Source of the DNA: Chelativorans multitrophicus | Lineage (GTDB): Bacteria > Pseudomonadota > Alphaproteobacteria > Rhizobiales > Rhizobiaceae | Direction: 5' to 3' | DNA length: 64,000 nt | NCBI RefSeq assembly: GCF_011317445.1 | Contig: NZ_JAAAPL010000002.1 | Span: forward strand, 496,001 to 560,000 | In this document: piece by piece, positions 39,998-48,402 of the stretch | Position numbering within the stretch: the stretch's first letter is position 1 | How the letters are laid out: each line of letters starts with the position of its first letter | Program-made: the position numbers and the translations under genes | Notes under the pieces: model-generated | The model's input: the letters and a program-made list of their open reading frames with translations, nothing else | Database searches by the model: none | What the model was told of the DNA's origin: nothing

Positions 39998-41348
39998 CAT
40001 ACTAGTCGTCGACGATGAGGAAGACATTCGCGAATTGGTCGCCGGAATCCTCAGCGACGAAGGACATGAAACCCGAACGGCGGGGAATAGCGATGCGGCA
40101 CTGGCAGCGATTGCAGAGCGTGTGCCGCGGCTGGTTCTGCTTGATATCTGGCTTCAGGGCTCAACCCTCGACGGGTTGGCGCTCCTCGATAAGATCAAGG
40201 AGATTCATCCCGATTTGCCGGTGGTGATGATTTCCGGGCATGGCACCATCGAGACCGCCGTCTCTGCGATCAAGCGCGGCGCTTATGATTTCATTGAAAA
40301 GCCGTTCAAGGCCGACAGGCTGATCCTCATCTGCGAGCGCGCGCTCGAGACTTCCAAACTTCGCCGCGAGGTGCTGGACCTCAAGAAACGCAGCGGCGAG
40401 AGCTTTGATCTTGTCGGAAATTCGCCAGCGATCAATCATCTGCGCCAGACGATCGAGCGTATTGCGCCCAGCAACAGCCGCGTCATGCTGATCGGTCCCT
40501 CAGGCTCGGGAAAGGAGCTGGCGGCGCGGGCGATCCACGCCCTGTCGAACCGGGCCGGCGCTCCCTTCGTGACCTTGAACGCCGCCTCCATCACGCCGGA
40601 ACGCATGGAGATCGAACTATTCGGAACGGAATCGAATGGCGGGGAACGTAAGGTTGGCGCGCTTGAAGAAGCTCATCGAGGTACGCTCTATCTCGACGAG
40701 GTTGCAGACATGCCGCGCGAGACGCAGGGAAAAATCCTGCGCGTGCTCATTGACCAGCAATTTGAGCGGGTAGGGGGTACGAAGCGGGTCAAGGTCGATG
40801 TACGCATCATCTCCTCGACGGCCCGCAACCTGGAGCGCATGATCGAGGAAGGGCGGTTCCGCGAGGATCTCTACCATCGCCTGGCCGTGGTGCCCGTCGC
40901 GGTTCCCGCGCTTTCGGAACGGCGCGAGGACATTCCGTTGCTTGTCGATCATTTCATGCAGCAGATTACAAGCCAGGTGGGAATCAAGTCGCGCCGGCTC
41001 GGCGAGGATGCCATGGCGGTTCTCCAGGCGCATGACTGGCCAGGCAATATCCGTCAGCTGCGAAACAATGTCGAACGGCTGATGATTCTGACGCGTGGCG
41101 ACGACGGTGATGACCCGATCACAGCCGACCTCCTGCCTTCGGAAATTGGCGACGTGATGCCGCGTGTTCCCACCCAATCGGACCAGCATATCATGGCTCT
41201 GCCCTTGCGTGAGGCCCGTGAGCTGTTCGAGAAGGAATATCTTCTTGCGCAGATCAATCGATTCGGCGGCAATATTTCTCGTACTGCCGAATTCATAGGG
41301 ATGGAGCGTTCGGCGCTGCACAGGAAACTGAAGTCGCTGGGCGTCTGA
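39987..41348 (+). CDS. ntrX: Response regulator NtrX with degenerate sigma-54 contact loop
   Basis: NtrX is the partner of NtrY and controls nitrogen, redox and cell-envelope genes in alphaproteobacteria. The 453-residue protein has a receiver domain with Asp53 (LLDIWL), an AAA+ domain with Walker A GPSGSGKE (170-177) and LYLDEVADMP, and a Fis-type helix-turn-helix (TAEFIGMERSALHRKL). Where NtrC has GAFTGA, this protein reads GTESNGGERKVGALEEA (213-229), so the sigma-54 contact motif is lost; this is known for NtrX in related genera and argues for sigma-54-independent action. trkA follows after 18 bp. Confidence 0.96.
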   Translation: MASDILVVDDEEDIRELVAGILSDEGHETRTAGNSDAALAAIAERVPRLVLLDIWLQGSTLDGLALLDKIKEIHPDLPVVMISGHGTIETAVSAIKRGAYDFIEKPFKADRLILICERALETSKLRREVLDLKKRSGESFDLVGNSPAINHLRQTIERIAPSNSRVMLIGPSGSGKELAARAIHALSNRAGAPFVTLNAASITPERMEIELFGTESNGGERKVGALEEAHRGTLYLDEVADMPRETQGKILRVLIDQQFERVGGTKRVKVDVRIISSTARNLERMIEEGRFREDLYHRLAVVPVAVPALSERREDIPLLVDHFMQQITSQVGIKSRRLGEDAMAVLQAHDWPGNIRQLRNNVERLMILTRGDDGDDPITADLLPSEIGDVMPRVPTQSDQHIMALPLREARELFEKEYLLAQINRFGGNISRTAEFIGMERSALHRKLKSLGV

Positions 41349-41366
41349 CGGCCCTCGGAGAATGGA

Positions 41367-42743
41367 ATGAAAGTCATCATTTGCGGCGCGGGCCAAGTGG
41401 GCTATGGGATTGCCGAGCGCCTTGCGGCCGAGCAGAACGATGTCTCCATCATCGATACCTCGCCGGATCTTGTCCGCTCCGTACGGGACACGCTGGACGT
41501 GCGCGGCTTCGTCGGCCATGGCGCCCATCCCGATATTCTGGCGGCCGCGGGCGCTCAGCAGGCGGACATGATTATTGCCGTGACCCTCTTTGACGAGGTG
41601 AACATGGTCGCGTGCGAGGTCGCGCACGCGCTCTTCAATGTGCCGACGAAGATCGCCCGCATCCGTTCGCAGGCCTATCTTCAATCGCACTACATGGATC
41701 TTTTCTCGCGAGAGAACCTGCCGATCGACGTCATCATCTCCCCGGAGCTGGAGGTGGGCGAGATGGTATTGAGGCGTATCGCCCTGCCGGGTGCAACGGA
41801 CGTGGTCTCCTTCGCCGAGGGGCATGTGGCGATGGTTGCAATCGAGTGCCTCGAGGAATGCCCGGTTATCAACACACCGCTTTCGCAGCTAACGGAGCTG
41901 TTTCCGGATCTGCCATCCACCGTCGTTGGCATCTCTCGCGGGGGGCACCTCTTCGTTCCCCGCTCGATCGATCAGCTGATGGCGGGTGATCTGGCCTATG
42001 TGGTCACCACCAAGGATCAGGTGCGGCGAACGCTCGGCCTTTTCGGTCACGATGAGAAGGAGGCAACGCGCATTGTAATTGCCGGTGGCGGAAATATCGG
42101 CCTTTATGTTGCTCGTGCGCTCGAGCAGAAGCAGAGCCGGACCAAAGTGAAGCTGATCGAGAGCAATCATGCCCGGGCGGTGACCGTCGCCGACCAGCTG
42201 CGTCGCACTGTCGTGCTGAATGGCAGCGCTCTCGAACAAAAGCTGCTGCTCGAAGCCGATATCGACCATGCCGACCTGATGGTCGCGCTGACGAACGACG
42301 ATCAGGTGAACATTCTCTGCAGCGTGATTGCGAAGCGGCTGGGATGCCGGTCCAATCTTGTCCTGATCAACAACCCTACATATCACGACTTCGCGCGGAC
42401 GCTTGGCATCGATGCCCATGTGAACCCTCGGGCGGTGACGATCTCACGCGTGTTGCAGCATGTGCGGCGTGGACGCATCCGGGCCGTCCACAATATCGAT
42501 CGTGGAGCTGCGGAGGTGCTGGAGGCCGAGGCACTCGAGACATCGCCGCTTGTCGGGCCGCCGCTCAACGAACAGGAACTGCCTGACGGGATGCGCATCG
42601 GCGGCGTTTATCGCGACGGCCAATTCATCAGGCCAAGCGGATCGCTGCGGATAAAGCCCAAGGACCGCGTCGTCATCTTTGCGCTTGCCGATGCCGTAAG
42701 GCAGGTGGAGCAGCTGTTCCGCGTCAGTTTGGAATTCTTTTGA
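41367..42743 (+). CDS. trkA: Trk potassium uptake regulatory subunit TrkA
   Basis: TrkA is the NAD-binding cytoplasmic gating subunit of the TrkH/TrkG potassium channel. The 458-residue protein is a tandem of two RCK modules: Rossmann motifs GAGQVG (7-12) and GGGNIG (240-245), each followed by a TrkA-C domain (about 140-220 and 370-455). The start ATG at 41367 follows GGAGAATGGA. In rhizobia trkA is regularly found directly after ntrX. No trkH is in the window. Confidence 0.97.
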   Translation: MKVIICGAGQVGYGIAERLAAEQNDVSIIDTSPDLVRSVRDTLDVRGFVGHGAHPDILAAAGAQQADMIIAVTLFDEVNMVACEVAHALFNVPTKIARIRSQAYLQSHYMDLFSRENLPIDVIISPELEVGEMVLRRIALPGATDVVSFAEGHVAMVAIECLEECPVINTPLSQLTELFPDLPSTVVGISRGGHLFVPRSIDQLMAGDLAYVVTTKDQVRRTLGLFGHDEKEATRIVIAGGGNIGLYVARALEQKQSRTKVKLIESNHARAVTVADQLRRTVVLNGSALEQKLLLEADIDHADLMVALTNDDQVNILCSVIAKRLGCRSNLVLINNPTYHDFARTLGIDAHVNPRAVTISRVLQHVRRGRIRAVHNIDRGAAEVLEAEALETSPLVGPPLNEQELPDGMRIGGVYRDGQFIRPSGSLRIKPKDRVVIFALADAVRQVEQLFRVSLEFF

Positions 42744-42770
42744 TCATCGGCTGTCTTTAAGGAGTCTGGA

Positions 42771-43637
42771 ATGCCGCGCATCGCCTATGTGAATGGCCGC
42801 TATGTTCATCATGCGGACGCCGCCGTTCACATTGAAGACCGGGGTTATCAATTCGCCGACGGGGTTTACGAGGTCTGTGAGATCGCCAGAGGCTATATCA
42901 TAGACATGACTCGCCATCTCGATCGGCTCGACCGGTCCCTGCGCGAGCTTGGGATCAGCTGGCCGATGAACCGCAAGGCATTGGAGCTCGTCCTGCGCGA
43001 GGTGGCGCGGCGCAACAAGGTGAGCGATGGGCTCGTCTATCTACAGGTCACGCGCGGCGTGGCGCCGCGCGATCACTTTTTTCCCGCGCCTGATACAAAG
43101 CCGGCAATTGTCGTGACCGCCAAGCGGCTCAATCCCGCAATCTCCAACAGCCGTGCCGAGACGGGCGTGAAGGTCATCACCGTTCCCGAAAACCGGTGGG
43201 AGCGGGTGGACATCAAGACGGTCGGGCTTCTGCCCAATGTGCTCGCAAAGCAGAAGGCGCGTGAGGCTGGGGCGGCCGAGGCATGGTTCATCGACAGCGA
43301 CGGCTCTGTGAAAGAAGGCGCTTCCACCAACGCCTGGATCGTCACCACTGACGGAAAATTGATCACACGTCCTGCGGAATTTGGCATCTTGCGCGGCATA
43401 ACGCGCACCACTTTAATGGATTTGGCCGCTAAGATGGGGCTCGAGGTGGAGGAGAGGGCGTTTTCAGTCGAGGAGGCCCAGTCAGCCCGTGAGGCTTTCA
43501 TTACCGCGGCTTCCACGGTCGTAATGCCGGTTGTCGAAATAGATGGCCGGCCGGTGGCGAATGGTCACCCGGGATCTCTTACCTTGTCGTTACGTCAGTC
43601 GTTTTTTGACGTTGCGGAAAAGAGTCCTGCCTGTTAA
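42771..43637 (+). CDS. dat: D-amino-acid aminotransferase (class IV)
   Basis: This PLP-dependent fold-type IV enzyme interconverts D-alanine/2-oxoglutarate and D-glutamate/pyruvate, or related D-amino acids. The 288-residue protein has the N-terminal RGYQFADGVYEV, the PLP-binding Lys149 (DIKTVGLLPNVLAKQKA region), the conserved Glu in VKEGASTNAW, and GILRGITR. The short form and YEVCEI are closer to D-alanine aminotransferases than to branched-chain ones, but substrate preference is not provable from sequence. It starts with ATG after AAGGAG, 27 bp downstream of trkA. Confidence 0.9.
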   Translation: MPRIAYVNGRYVHHADAAVHIEDRGYQFADGVYEVCEIARGYIIDMTRHLDRLDRSLRELGISWPMNRKALELVLREVARRNKVSDGLVYLQVTRGVAPRDHFFPAPDTKPAIVVTAKRLNPAISNSRAETGVKVITVPENRWERVDIKTVGLLPNVLAKQKAREAGAAEAWFIDSDGSVKEGASTNAWIVTTDGKLITRPAEFGILRGITRTTLMDLAAKMGLEVEERAFSVEEAQSAREAFITAASTVVMPVVEIDGRPVANGHPGSLTLSLRQSFFDVAEKSPAC

Positions 43638-43704
43638 CCCACTCCAGTAAGCCGATGCGCAAGAGGCGTTCGGCGCGGGCGCGGCAGGAGGGCAGTTGCC
43701 GCGC

Positions 43705-43734
43705 TTGACGGGCGGGATCAGTTTTGCGCTACTG
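43705..43734 (+). promoter_or_regulatory. Possible sigma-70 promoter of hfq
   Basis: TTGACG (43705-43710) and CTACTG (43729-43734) are separated by 18 bases, 30 bp upstream of the hfq start codon. The -35 element is good and the -10 element weak, which is normal for this class. Prediction by eye only. Confidence 0.35.
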
Positions 43735-43764
43735 CCAGCGAAGCGCAGGGGATGAAAAAAAACA

Positions 43765-44013
43765 ATGGCGGAACGTTCCCAAAATCTGCAGGATTTATTT
43801 CTCAACACCGTTCGCAAGAGCAAGAACCCGCTGACGATATTTCTGATCAACGGCGTGAAATTGACAGGTGTGGTTACATCGTTCGACAATTTCTGTGTTC
43901 TTCTGCGCCGGGATGGGCACTCACAGCTTGTCTACAAGCATGCGATCTCCACGATCATGCCCAGCCAGCCGGTGCAGCTGTTCGAGGCGGAGGAAGGTAG
44001 TCGGGAAGGCTGA
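43765..44013 (+). CDS. hfq: RNA chaperone Hfq
   Basis: Hfq is a hexameric Sm-like protein that pairs small RNAs with mRNAs. The 82-residue product has the Sm1 motif ([22 protein letters not shown], about 26-48) and Sm2 (YKHAIST, about 57-63), with the proximal-face Gln in SQNLQD near residue 8 and a short acidic C-terminal tail, as expected for alphaproteobacteria. The start ATG at 43765 is preceded by an A-rich run and GGGG. hflX begins directly after its stop codon. Confidence 0.98.
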   Translation: MAERSQNLQDLFLNTVRKSKNPLTIFLINGVKLTGVVTSFDNFCVLLRRDGHSQLVYKHAISTIMPSQPVQLFEAEEGSREG

Positions 44014-45396
44014 TTGGCAGGAAAACCCAAGGCGCACCATGCGGCGGGAGTCGCCCAGGATGGGGCGGGTGCTTCAGCGCGCACCAAGGCTGTCGTCGTA
44101 GCGCCTAGCGTTGCGGCGCGTGCTCGCGCTGCCGTCGAGGATGGTGAGCAGCGGCGGCATATACCACTTTCGCCTCAGGCCAAACTGGACGAGGCTGTAG
44201 GGCTTGCCGAGGCAATCGATCTCGAGATCACCCACAGTGAGTTTTTCACGGTCGCGCAACCGCGGCCGGCAACGCTGATCGGTGCGGGCAAGGTCAAGGA
44301 TCTGGCGAATATCGTGGCCGAGACGGGCGCGGAGCTCGTCATCATTGACCATCAGCTTACCCCGGTTCAGCAACGGAATCTGGAGCGCGAGCTCAAGGCC
44401 AAGGTGCTCGACCGCACCGGTCTGATACTCGAGATTTTCGGACGTCGCGCGCGGACGAAAGAGGGGCGTTTGCAGGTTGACCTCGCTCATCTCGAATATC
44501 AGCGCGGCCGGCTTGTTCGCAGCTGGACCCACCTGGAGCGGCAGCGCGGCGGCGGCGGCTTCATGGGCGGCCCAGGCGAAACGCAGATCGAGGCGGATCG
44601 CCGCCTCCTGCAAGAGCGTATAATCCGCATTAAACGTGAGTTGGAGACCGTCCGTCGCACTCGTGACCTGCATCGCACCAAGCGGCGCAAGGTGCCTTTT
44701 CCCATTGTTGCGATTGTTGGCTACACGAATGCCGGCAAATCGACGCTCTTCAACAGGCTTACCGGCGCCTCGGTGCTGGCGGAGGATATGCTGTTTGCCA
44801 CGCTTGATCCGACGCTGAGGCGCGTTCGTTTCCCGCACGGGACCGTCGTGATTCTTTCCGATACGGTCGGCTTCATCTCCGACCTTCCGCCGCATCTCGT
44901 GGCTGCTTTCCGAGCAACGCTCGAAGAAGTGGTGGAAGCGGATGTCATCCTGCACCTGCGCGACATTTCCGATCCCGACACGGCGGCCCATGCCAGAGAC
45001 GTGGAACAGGTGTTGGCGAGTCTCGGCGTGGATACCTCCGATCCGGCCCGTGCGGTCGAGGTTTGGAACAAAATCGACAGGTTGAGCGAGGCTGATCGCG
45101 AGCGATTGTTGCGCGACGATATCAACAAAACGGCGCCTATCGCCATCTCGGCCATAACGGGTGAGGGAATTGAGGACCTGATGGCTCTTGTCGAGGAGCG
45201 TCTTTCAGGCGAGGTTTCCGAAGTCCTTTTTACCCTTTCTTCCGAACAGATGGGACTGATGGATTGGATTTACCGGCACGCCCGAGTCACGAACCGGAAG
45301 GACAACGAGGACGGCGGCTCCACAGTGAAAATTCGCGCTACTCAAGCGGCGCGTGAGGAAATTAGCCGGAGATTATCTAGGAATAACAAAGGGTAG
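44014..45396 (+). CDS. hflX: Ribosome-associated GTPase HflX
   Basis: HflX is a GTPase that splits stalled 70S ribosomes, notably under heat stress. The 460-residue protein has the HflX N-terminal domain (about 55-175), the connecting GGGGFMGGPGETQIE, and a G domain with G1 GYTNAGKS (236-243), G3 DTVGFI and G4 NKID. The frame opens directly after the hfq stop with TTG at 44014; no strong ribosome site is visible, so translation is probably coupled to hfq or begins at a later GTG. The first 50 residues are Ala/Gly-rich and not family-like. It converges on mazG with a 6-bp gap. Confidence 0.94.
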   Translation: MAGKPKAHHAAGVAQDGAGASARTKAVVVAPSVAARARAAVEDGEQRRHIPLSPQAKLDEAVGLAEAIDLEITHSEFFTVAQPRPATLIGAGKVKDLANIVAETGAELVIIDHQLTPVQQRNLERELKAKVLDRTGLILEIFGRRARTKEGRLQVDLAHLEYQRGRLVRSWTHLERQRGGGGFMGGPGETQIEADRRLLQERIIRIKRELETVRRTRDLHRTKRRKVPFPIVAIVGYTNAGKSTLFNRLTGASVLAEDMLFATLDPTLRRVRFPHGTVVILSDTVGFISDLPPHLVAAFRATLEEVVEADVILHLRDISDPDTAAHARDVEQVLASLGVDTSDPARAVEVWNKIDRLSEADRERLLRDDINKTAPIAISAITGEGIEDLMALVEERLSGEVSEVLFTLSSEQMGLMDWIYRHARVTNRKDNEDGGSTVKIRATQAAREEISRRLSRNNKG

Positions 45397-45402
45397 GGAG
45401 GA

Positions 45403-46206
45403 TTATTTAATCTTCTTCGCTTCCTGCCAGTGCGCTTCCATTTCCTCAAGTGAGGCAGCGCCGAGCGCCTTACCTTCTTCGCGCAAGCGCCGTTCGACAG
45501 AATGAAAGCGGGTGCGGAATTTCTCATTGGTGCTTCGTAGCGCGCTCTCGGGATCGACACCCAAATGCCGGCCGAGATTGACCGTTGCAAAAAGGAGATC
45601 CCCGAACTCCCCCGCAATGGCTGGCTGCCTGCCTGCCTCCATTTCCTGCCGCAGTTCACCGATCTCTTCCTCTATCTTGTCGAGAATCGGTCGGGCGGCA
45701 CCCCAGTCGAAACCGACACGTGACGCTTTTTCCTGAAGCTTCAGCGCTCGCATCAAGGCGGGCAGGGCGACCGTCACATCGTCCAGGTAGCCGCGCTCGG
45801 TCTGCCCGCCGCGGCGCCGGCGCTCGGCTTTCTCTTCCGCCTTGATGCGTTCCCACATGCCCTTGGCCATCCCGGCCTCACGTGCATCGTCATCCCCGAA
45901 CACATGCGGGTGGCGGCGGATCATCTTCGTCGTGATCGCCTCGACGACATCGCCGAAGTCGAAGTGACCGGCTTCCTCCGCCATGCGGGCGTGGAAAACG
46001 ACCTGAAGAAGCAGATCACCCAGCTCGTCACGCAAGTCTTGCATATCATCGCGCTGGACGGCGTCGAGAACCTCGTAGGCCTCCTCAATCGTATAGGGTG
46101 CGATGGTCGAAAAATTCTGCTGCACGTCCCACGGGCAGCCGGAATCCGGATCACGGAGCGCGGCCATGATCTCGATCAGTCGGGAAATGTCCTTGGACGG
46201 TTTCAT
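45403..46206 (-). CDS. mazG: Nucleoside triphosphate pyrophosphohydrolase MazG
   Basis: MazG hydrolyses NTPs to NMPs and pyrophosphate as house-cleaning. The 267-residue protein has two tandem MazG domains; the first has LRDPDSGCPWD, YTIEEAYEVLDA and LRDELGDLLLQVVFHA with the metal-binding ExxE...ExxD pattern, and the second KIEEEIGELRQE and GEFGDLLFATVNLGR. The ATG at 46206 (MKPSKDISRLIEIM) is used because the preceding 31 residues in the longer frame are not conserved. It is convergent with hflX. It is the last clearly core gene before the accessory region. Confidence 0.95.
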   Translation of the reverse strand: MKPSKDISRLIEIMAALRDPDSGCPWDVQQNFSTIAPYTIEEAYEVLDAVQRDDMQDLRDELGDLLLQVVFHARMAEEAGHFDFGDVVEAITTKMIRRHPHVFGDDDAREAGMAKGMWERIKAEEKAERRRRGGQTERGYLDDVTVALPALMRALKLQEKASRVGFDWGAARPILDKIEEEIGELRQEMEAGRQPAIAGEFGDLLFATVNLGRHLGVDPESALRSTNEKFRTRFHSVERRLREEGKALGAASLEEMEAHWQEAKKIK

Positions 46207-46466
46207 CGGGCGAGGGCTCCGTATGGTGATGGCGAAGCCGTATCGCGCATCCGCCCGGTTCTCAAGCTTCTCGGTCGCGCAATGGCGGAGGATTGTCATT
46301 GAATTTCAAAAAACAGTACACCGTCGGAGCGGATTGCATAAGATAGATTATGGAACTTAGATGTCGTTCTCCCATAGTCCGTGATGACGAGAGCCCGCGC
46401 ATCAGTTAGCACCGTGCGGTGATCCGCGGATCCCGAGGCCGGGCTCGGATTGGCGATTATCGTTGG

Positions 46467-47333
46467 CTATTTCCGGGCATCACGACACCTGTCGAGGCGA
46501 TAAAACTTTTCTGCGTTGGCGCCGAATACCATCAACCGCTCCTGATCAGTGAGGTCCGACAGAAGATCATCTGTCGCAGTCACGACCTCATCATAGGATG
46601 CGGCGAGAAGACAAACCGGCCAGTCGGATCCAAACATCACGCGCTCAGATCCGAAACACGAAATGACATGATCCACGTAAGGTCGCAGATCGTCTTTGGA
46701 CCAGGTTTCCCAGTCCGCTTCTGTCACCATGCCGGAAATCTTGCACCACACATTGGGACGTTTCGCGATGTCGGAGATGAGATCCTTCCAGGGCTGGAGC
46801 GCGGATTCGGCAATCCGTGGCTTACCAATGTGGTCAACGACAAGCCGTGCATCCGCGGGCAGCGAGTCCGCGCAAGCGATAGCCGCGGGCAGTTCACGCT
46901 CTTTGACGAGAAGATCATATGCAAGCCCAGCCTCATGGACGCGCCTTATACCGCTGACAACATCTGGGCGGGTGAGCCATGCGGAATCCTCCTCGTCGTG
47001 AGCCTGATGGCGGATGCCGACGAGGTATCTCCCGCCTGGCTCATCCTTAAGCGAGGCAAGCGTCTCCGGCAGCTCGGGCGACGTCAGGTCGGCCCATCCC
47101 ACGACGCCGCAAACGAAATCGGTTTCCTCGGCCACAGCGAGGAACTCCCGCGTTTCGCCGAGATCCGGGACGGTCTGCACAGTCACCGTCCCGGAGATTC
47201 CGGCTGCGGCAAGCAGCGGACGCAGATCCCCCGGCCCCATCGGTCGCCGGATCACCTCCATCTCCGGGCCCTGCATCCAGTAGTAGTCCCTTTTGCGAGG
47301 ATCCCAGAAATGGTGATGGGCATCGATCCGCAT
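46467..47333 (-). CDS. Amidohydrolase-family sugar lactonase (COG3618-like)
   Basis: The 288-residue protein belongs to the amidohydrolase-2 family of TIM-barrel hydrolases that contains L-fuconolactone and L-rhamnonolactone hydrolases. The start MRIDAHHHFWD gives the N-terminal metal/active-site histidines (His6-His8); further conserved parts are GIRHQ, VVDHIGKP and FGSDWPV near the C-terminus. The ATG at 47333 follows a AAGGAAGG ribosome site. It is the last gene of the transporter operon, 51 bp after the aldo/keto reductase. With that neighbour, a role in opening the lactone made by sugar oxidation is likely. The exact sugar is not known. Confidence 0.85.
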   Translation of the reverse strand: MRIDAHHHFWDPRKRDYYWMQGPEMEVIRRPMGPGDLRPLLAAAGISGTVTVQTVPDLGETREFLAVAEETDFVCGVVGWADLTSPELPETLASLKDEPGGRYLVGIRHQAHDEEDSAWLTRPDVVSGIRRVHEAGLAYDLLVKERELPAAIACADSLPADARLVVDHIGKPRIAESALQPWKDLISDIAKRPNVWCKISGMVTEADWETWSKDDLRPYVDHVISCFGSERVMFGSDWPVCLLAASYDEVVTATDDLLSDLTDQERLMVFGANAEKFYRLDRCRDARK

Positions 47334-47384
47334 TGCGCAAGTTCCTTCCTTGAATTGAACGATAGAGCGCGCCGCCATCACCGC

Positions 47385-48389
47385 TTAGTGCGGGACGGGC
47401 GCATCCGGGCTCAAGAGTCCTTCCGCCTTGAGCTCATCCCACAGATTATCGGGAATGGTGGATTGAAGAGCGGCATTGTTCTCGTCCCACTCAGCCTTAG
47501 TGCGCACTCCGGTGAGGATGCTCGTCACGGCAGGATGCGCGAGCGGAAACTGGATGGCCGCTGCTTTCAGCGAAACTCCGTGGCGCTCGCACACCGACTT
47601 CAGCGCCAGAGCGCGTTCGATCAGATTGTCAGGGGCAGGCACGTAGTTGAAAGTCGCGCCGCGCACTGGATGCGCCAGCAAGCCCGAATTGAACACCCCG
47701 CCGAGGATAACCCCTACCCCCCTGCCCTGGCATTTCGGCAGAAATTCAGGCAGGGCCGTCTGGTCCAGCAGCGAGTAGCGTCCGGCGAGCAGGAAACAAT
47801 CGAACCGGCCGTGATCCATGAAACGCGAGAGCATTTCCCATTGGTTCATGCCGGCCGACACGGCTGAGATCGTGCCGTCGCTGCGCAACCTGTCGAGCGC
47901 GCGAAAGGCGCCGTTCACGGCATCTTCGAAATGGTCGTCGGGATCGTGGATGTGGAGGATGTCGACGCGGTCGACCTTCCAGCGTCGCAGGCTGTCCTCG
48001 AGCGATCGCATTACACCGTCATAGGAATAATCGAGCTCGAGGTGCATGTCGGGATTGGCGAGGTAGAAGGACTGGTTGTCTCCGAAGATCTCGGCGCCAC
48101 TGCGCTTACCCGGACGGACCAGCCGTCCGACCTTGGTGGACAACACGAAATCTTCGCGGCGCCGTCCTTTGAGCGCCCTCCCGGCGCGCTCCTCTGCGAG
48201 CCCGTAGCCGTAGAAGGGTGCGGCGTCTATGAAGCGGACCCCGTCTTCGAACGCCGCGGCGATGGCCGCCTGCGCATCTTCCTCCGAAACTTCGGAGAGC
48301 AGATTACCGATCGGAGCACAGCCGAACCCGACGCGGGTGAGCTCCAAGCCGGTCGTTCCCAACGATATGCGTTCTCCGGCATTGACCAC
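47385..48389 (-). CDS. Aldo/keto reductase, L-fucose (D-threo-aldose) dehydrogenase-like
   Basis: The 334-residue NAD(P)-dependent AKR resembles D-threo-aldose 1-dehydrogenases, which oxidise L-fucose and related sugars to lactones. The catalytic tetrad is visible: Asp55 (FIDAAPFYG), Tyr60, Lys86 (LSTKVGR) and the His in ILHIHDPDD. I chose the GTG at 48389, since AGGAG lies 12 bases upstream (spacing seven) and the ATPase stop precedes it by 13 bp; a start at 48437 would overlap that gene. Its position between a sugar importer and a lactonase fits oxidation of the imported sugar. Confidence 0.87.
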   Translation of the reverse strand: MVNAGERISLGTTGLELTRVGFGCAPIGNLLSEVSEEDAQAAIAAAFEDGVRFIDAAPFYGYGLAEERAGRALKGRRREDFVLSTKVGRLVRPGKRSGAEIFGDNQSFYLANPDMHLELDYSYDGVMRSLEDSLRRWKVDRVDILHIHDPDDHFEDAVNGAFRALDRLRSDGTISAVSAGMNQWEMLSRFMDHGRFDCFLLAGRYSLLDQTALPEFLPKCQGRGVGVILGGVFNSGLLAHPVRGATFNYVPAPDNLIERALALKSVCERHGVSLKAAAIQFPLAHPAVTSILTGVRTKAEWDENNAALQSTIPDNLWDELKAEGLLSPDAPVPH

Positions 48390-48402
48390 GGCGTCTCTCC
48401 TC

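Noticed and set aside
46421-46432. 12-bp palindrome GATCCGCGGATC downstream of the amidohydrolase gene
   Set aside because: Short self-complementary runs of this kind are expected by chance in GC-rich DNA, and no T-run or partner motif supports a function.
46419-47867. A 482-codon plus-strand frame opposite the amidohydrolase and aldo/keto reductase genes
   Set aside because: Antisense to two genes with intact catalytic residues and good ribosome sites.
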